Source: an uncultured Eubacteriales bacterium
GTDB lineage: Bacteria > Bacillota > Clostridia > Oscillospirales > Oscillospiraceae
Reading direction: 5' to 3'
Assembly: GCA_900549545.1 (NCBI GenBank)
Contig: URPA01000061.1
Coordinates: 1 to 11,314, forward strand
Length of the DNA: 11,314 nucleotides
Below, one piece after another: positions 10,543 to 11,314 of this stretch. The notes beneath the pieces were generated by a model, which had not been told where the DNA came from, made no database searches, and saw only the letters and a program-made list of their open reading frames with translations. Numbering within the stretch: position 1 is the first letter of the stretch; each line of letters begins with the position of its first letter. Position numbers and translations under genes: made by a program.

Positions 10543-11314
10543 ATGAAAAACACAGAAAAAACCATGGACAAAATCGTTGCCCTGTGCAAAAACCGCGGCT
10601 TCATCTTCGCCGGCTCCGAGATCTACGGCGGCCTCGCGAACACCTGGGACTACGGCCCGCTCGGCGTGGAGCTTAAAAACAACATCAAGCGCGCCTGGTG
10701 GAAGAAATTCGTGCAGGAGAATCCCTACAATGTCGGCCTTGACGCCGCCATCCTCATGAACCCCCAGACCTGGGTCGCTTCCGGCCATCTCAGTGGCTTT
10801 TCCGACCCGCTGATGGACTGCCGCGAGTGCCATGAGCGCTTCCGTGCGGACAAGCTCATTGAGGACTGGTGTGCCCAGAACAGCTTTGAGCTGCCCAAGC
10901 CTATTGACGCTTTTTCTCAGGCGGAGATGAAGGCCTTTGTTGAGGAGCACAATATTCCCTGCCCCACCTGCGGAAAGCACAATTTTACAGATATCCGCCA
11001 GTTTAACCTGATGTTCAAGACCTTCCAGGGCGTGACCGAGGACGCGAAGAACACCGTCTACCTTCGCCCGGAGACCGCTCAGGGTATCTTCACAAACTTT
11101 GTCAACGTCCAGCGCACCACCCGGCGCAAGCTGCCCTTCGGCATCGGCCAGATAGGCAAGAGCTTCCGCAACGAGATCACCCCGGGCAACTTCATCTTCC
11201 GCGTGCGCGAGTTTGAGCAGATGGAGCTTGAGTTTTTCTGCGAGCCGGGCACCGATCTTGAGTGGTTCGACTACTGGCGCAGCTTCTGCCACGAGTGGCT
11301 GAAGAATCTGAACA
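10543..11314 (+). CDS. glyS: Glycine--tRNA ligase, single-chain type (3' end outside the window)
   Basis: The first 257 residues of a class II glycyl-tRNA synthetase of the homodimeric type found in many Firmicutes, which charges tRNA-Gly. The N-terminal stretch GFIFAGSEIYGGLANTWDYGPLG (19-41) is a family hallmark. CRECH (93-97) and CPTCG (140-144) form a probable zinc-binding insertion. RPETAQG (175-181) is the glycine/ATP-site motif, and FRNEITP (208-214) with FRVREFEQMELEFF (219-232) is class II motif 2. The class II motif 3 and anticodon-binding domain lie past the window edge. AAAGGA (10531-10536) lies six bases before ATG 10543; a second ATG seven codons later is less well placed. It is divergent from the deacetylase gene. 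Confidence 0.95.
   Translation, partial: MKNTEKTMDKIVALCKNRGFIFAGSEIYGGLANTWDYGPLGVELKNNIKRAWWKKFVQENPYNVGLDAAILMNPQTWVASGHLSGFSDPLMDCRECHERFRADKLIEDWCAQNSFELPKPIDAFSQAEMKAFVEEHNIPCPTCGKHNFTDIRQFNLMFKTFQGVTEDAKNTVYLRPETAQGIFTNFVNVQRTTRRKLPFGIGQIGKSFRNEITPGNFIFRVREFEQMELEFFCEPGTDLEWFDYWRSFCHEWLKNLN

Overview
This window looks like a chromosomal segment of a moderately GC-rich Clostridia/Oscillospiraceae-type Firmicute. The supporting signs are strong AGGAGG-like ribosome binding sites, TTGACA/TATAAT promoters, U-tailed hairpin terminators, a YfhO-family membrane protein, an ECF-transporter S component beside a type III pantothenate kinase, a Bacillus-like MazF, and palindromic interspersed repeats of the kind common in these genomes. 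The assignment rests on protein resemblance and layout, not on a marker gene.

Layout. 1-475 has no gene. It holds two palindromic repeat units in opposite orientation, a weak terminator and a long imperfect stem-loop. A consensus promoter at 476-503 drives plsC (545-1369), whose 3' end overlaps an SDR reductase gene (1362-2090); a good terminator follows. Next come a mazF toxin gene without a visible antitoxin (2260-2601) and an unnamed 160-residue protein gene (2674-3156). That gene starts directly behind the mazF terminator. Its TAG stop codon is formed by the left end of a MITE-like inverted-repeat element (3154-3316) flanked by TA. A strong promoter just outside the element serves a cytidylate-kinase-like gene (3383-3982), followed by a 930-residue YfhO-family membrane protein gene (4010-6802). 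A terminator-like hairpin lies inside the first codons of the YfhO gene.

A bidirectional terminator (6804-6840) separates this plus-strand block from a minus-strand block. Read 5' to 3' on the minus strand, that block is: a membrane-anchored polysaccharide deacetylase with Ig-like repeats (10319-8862), ogt (8812-8357), a terminator, a consensus promoter, then panT-like (8216-7611) overlapping coaX (7614-6847). At the right edge the divergent glyS gene (10543 onward) runs out of the window.

Functional picture. Most genes are envelope or housekeeping functions: phosphatidic acid synthesis (plsC), envelope polymer glycosylation (YfhO family, inferred), cell-wall polysaccharide deacetylation, pantothenate uptake and phosphorylation towards CoA (panT-coaX), alkylation repair (ogt), glycine charging (glyS), and possibly EF-P modification (SDR). 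I do not see a new multi-gene system. The points most worth a second look are the MITE-like element supplying a stop codon, the hairpin inside the YfhO coding start, the mazF terminator overlapping the next gene's translation start, and the solitary mazF.
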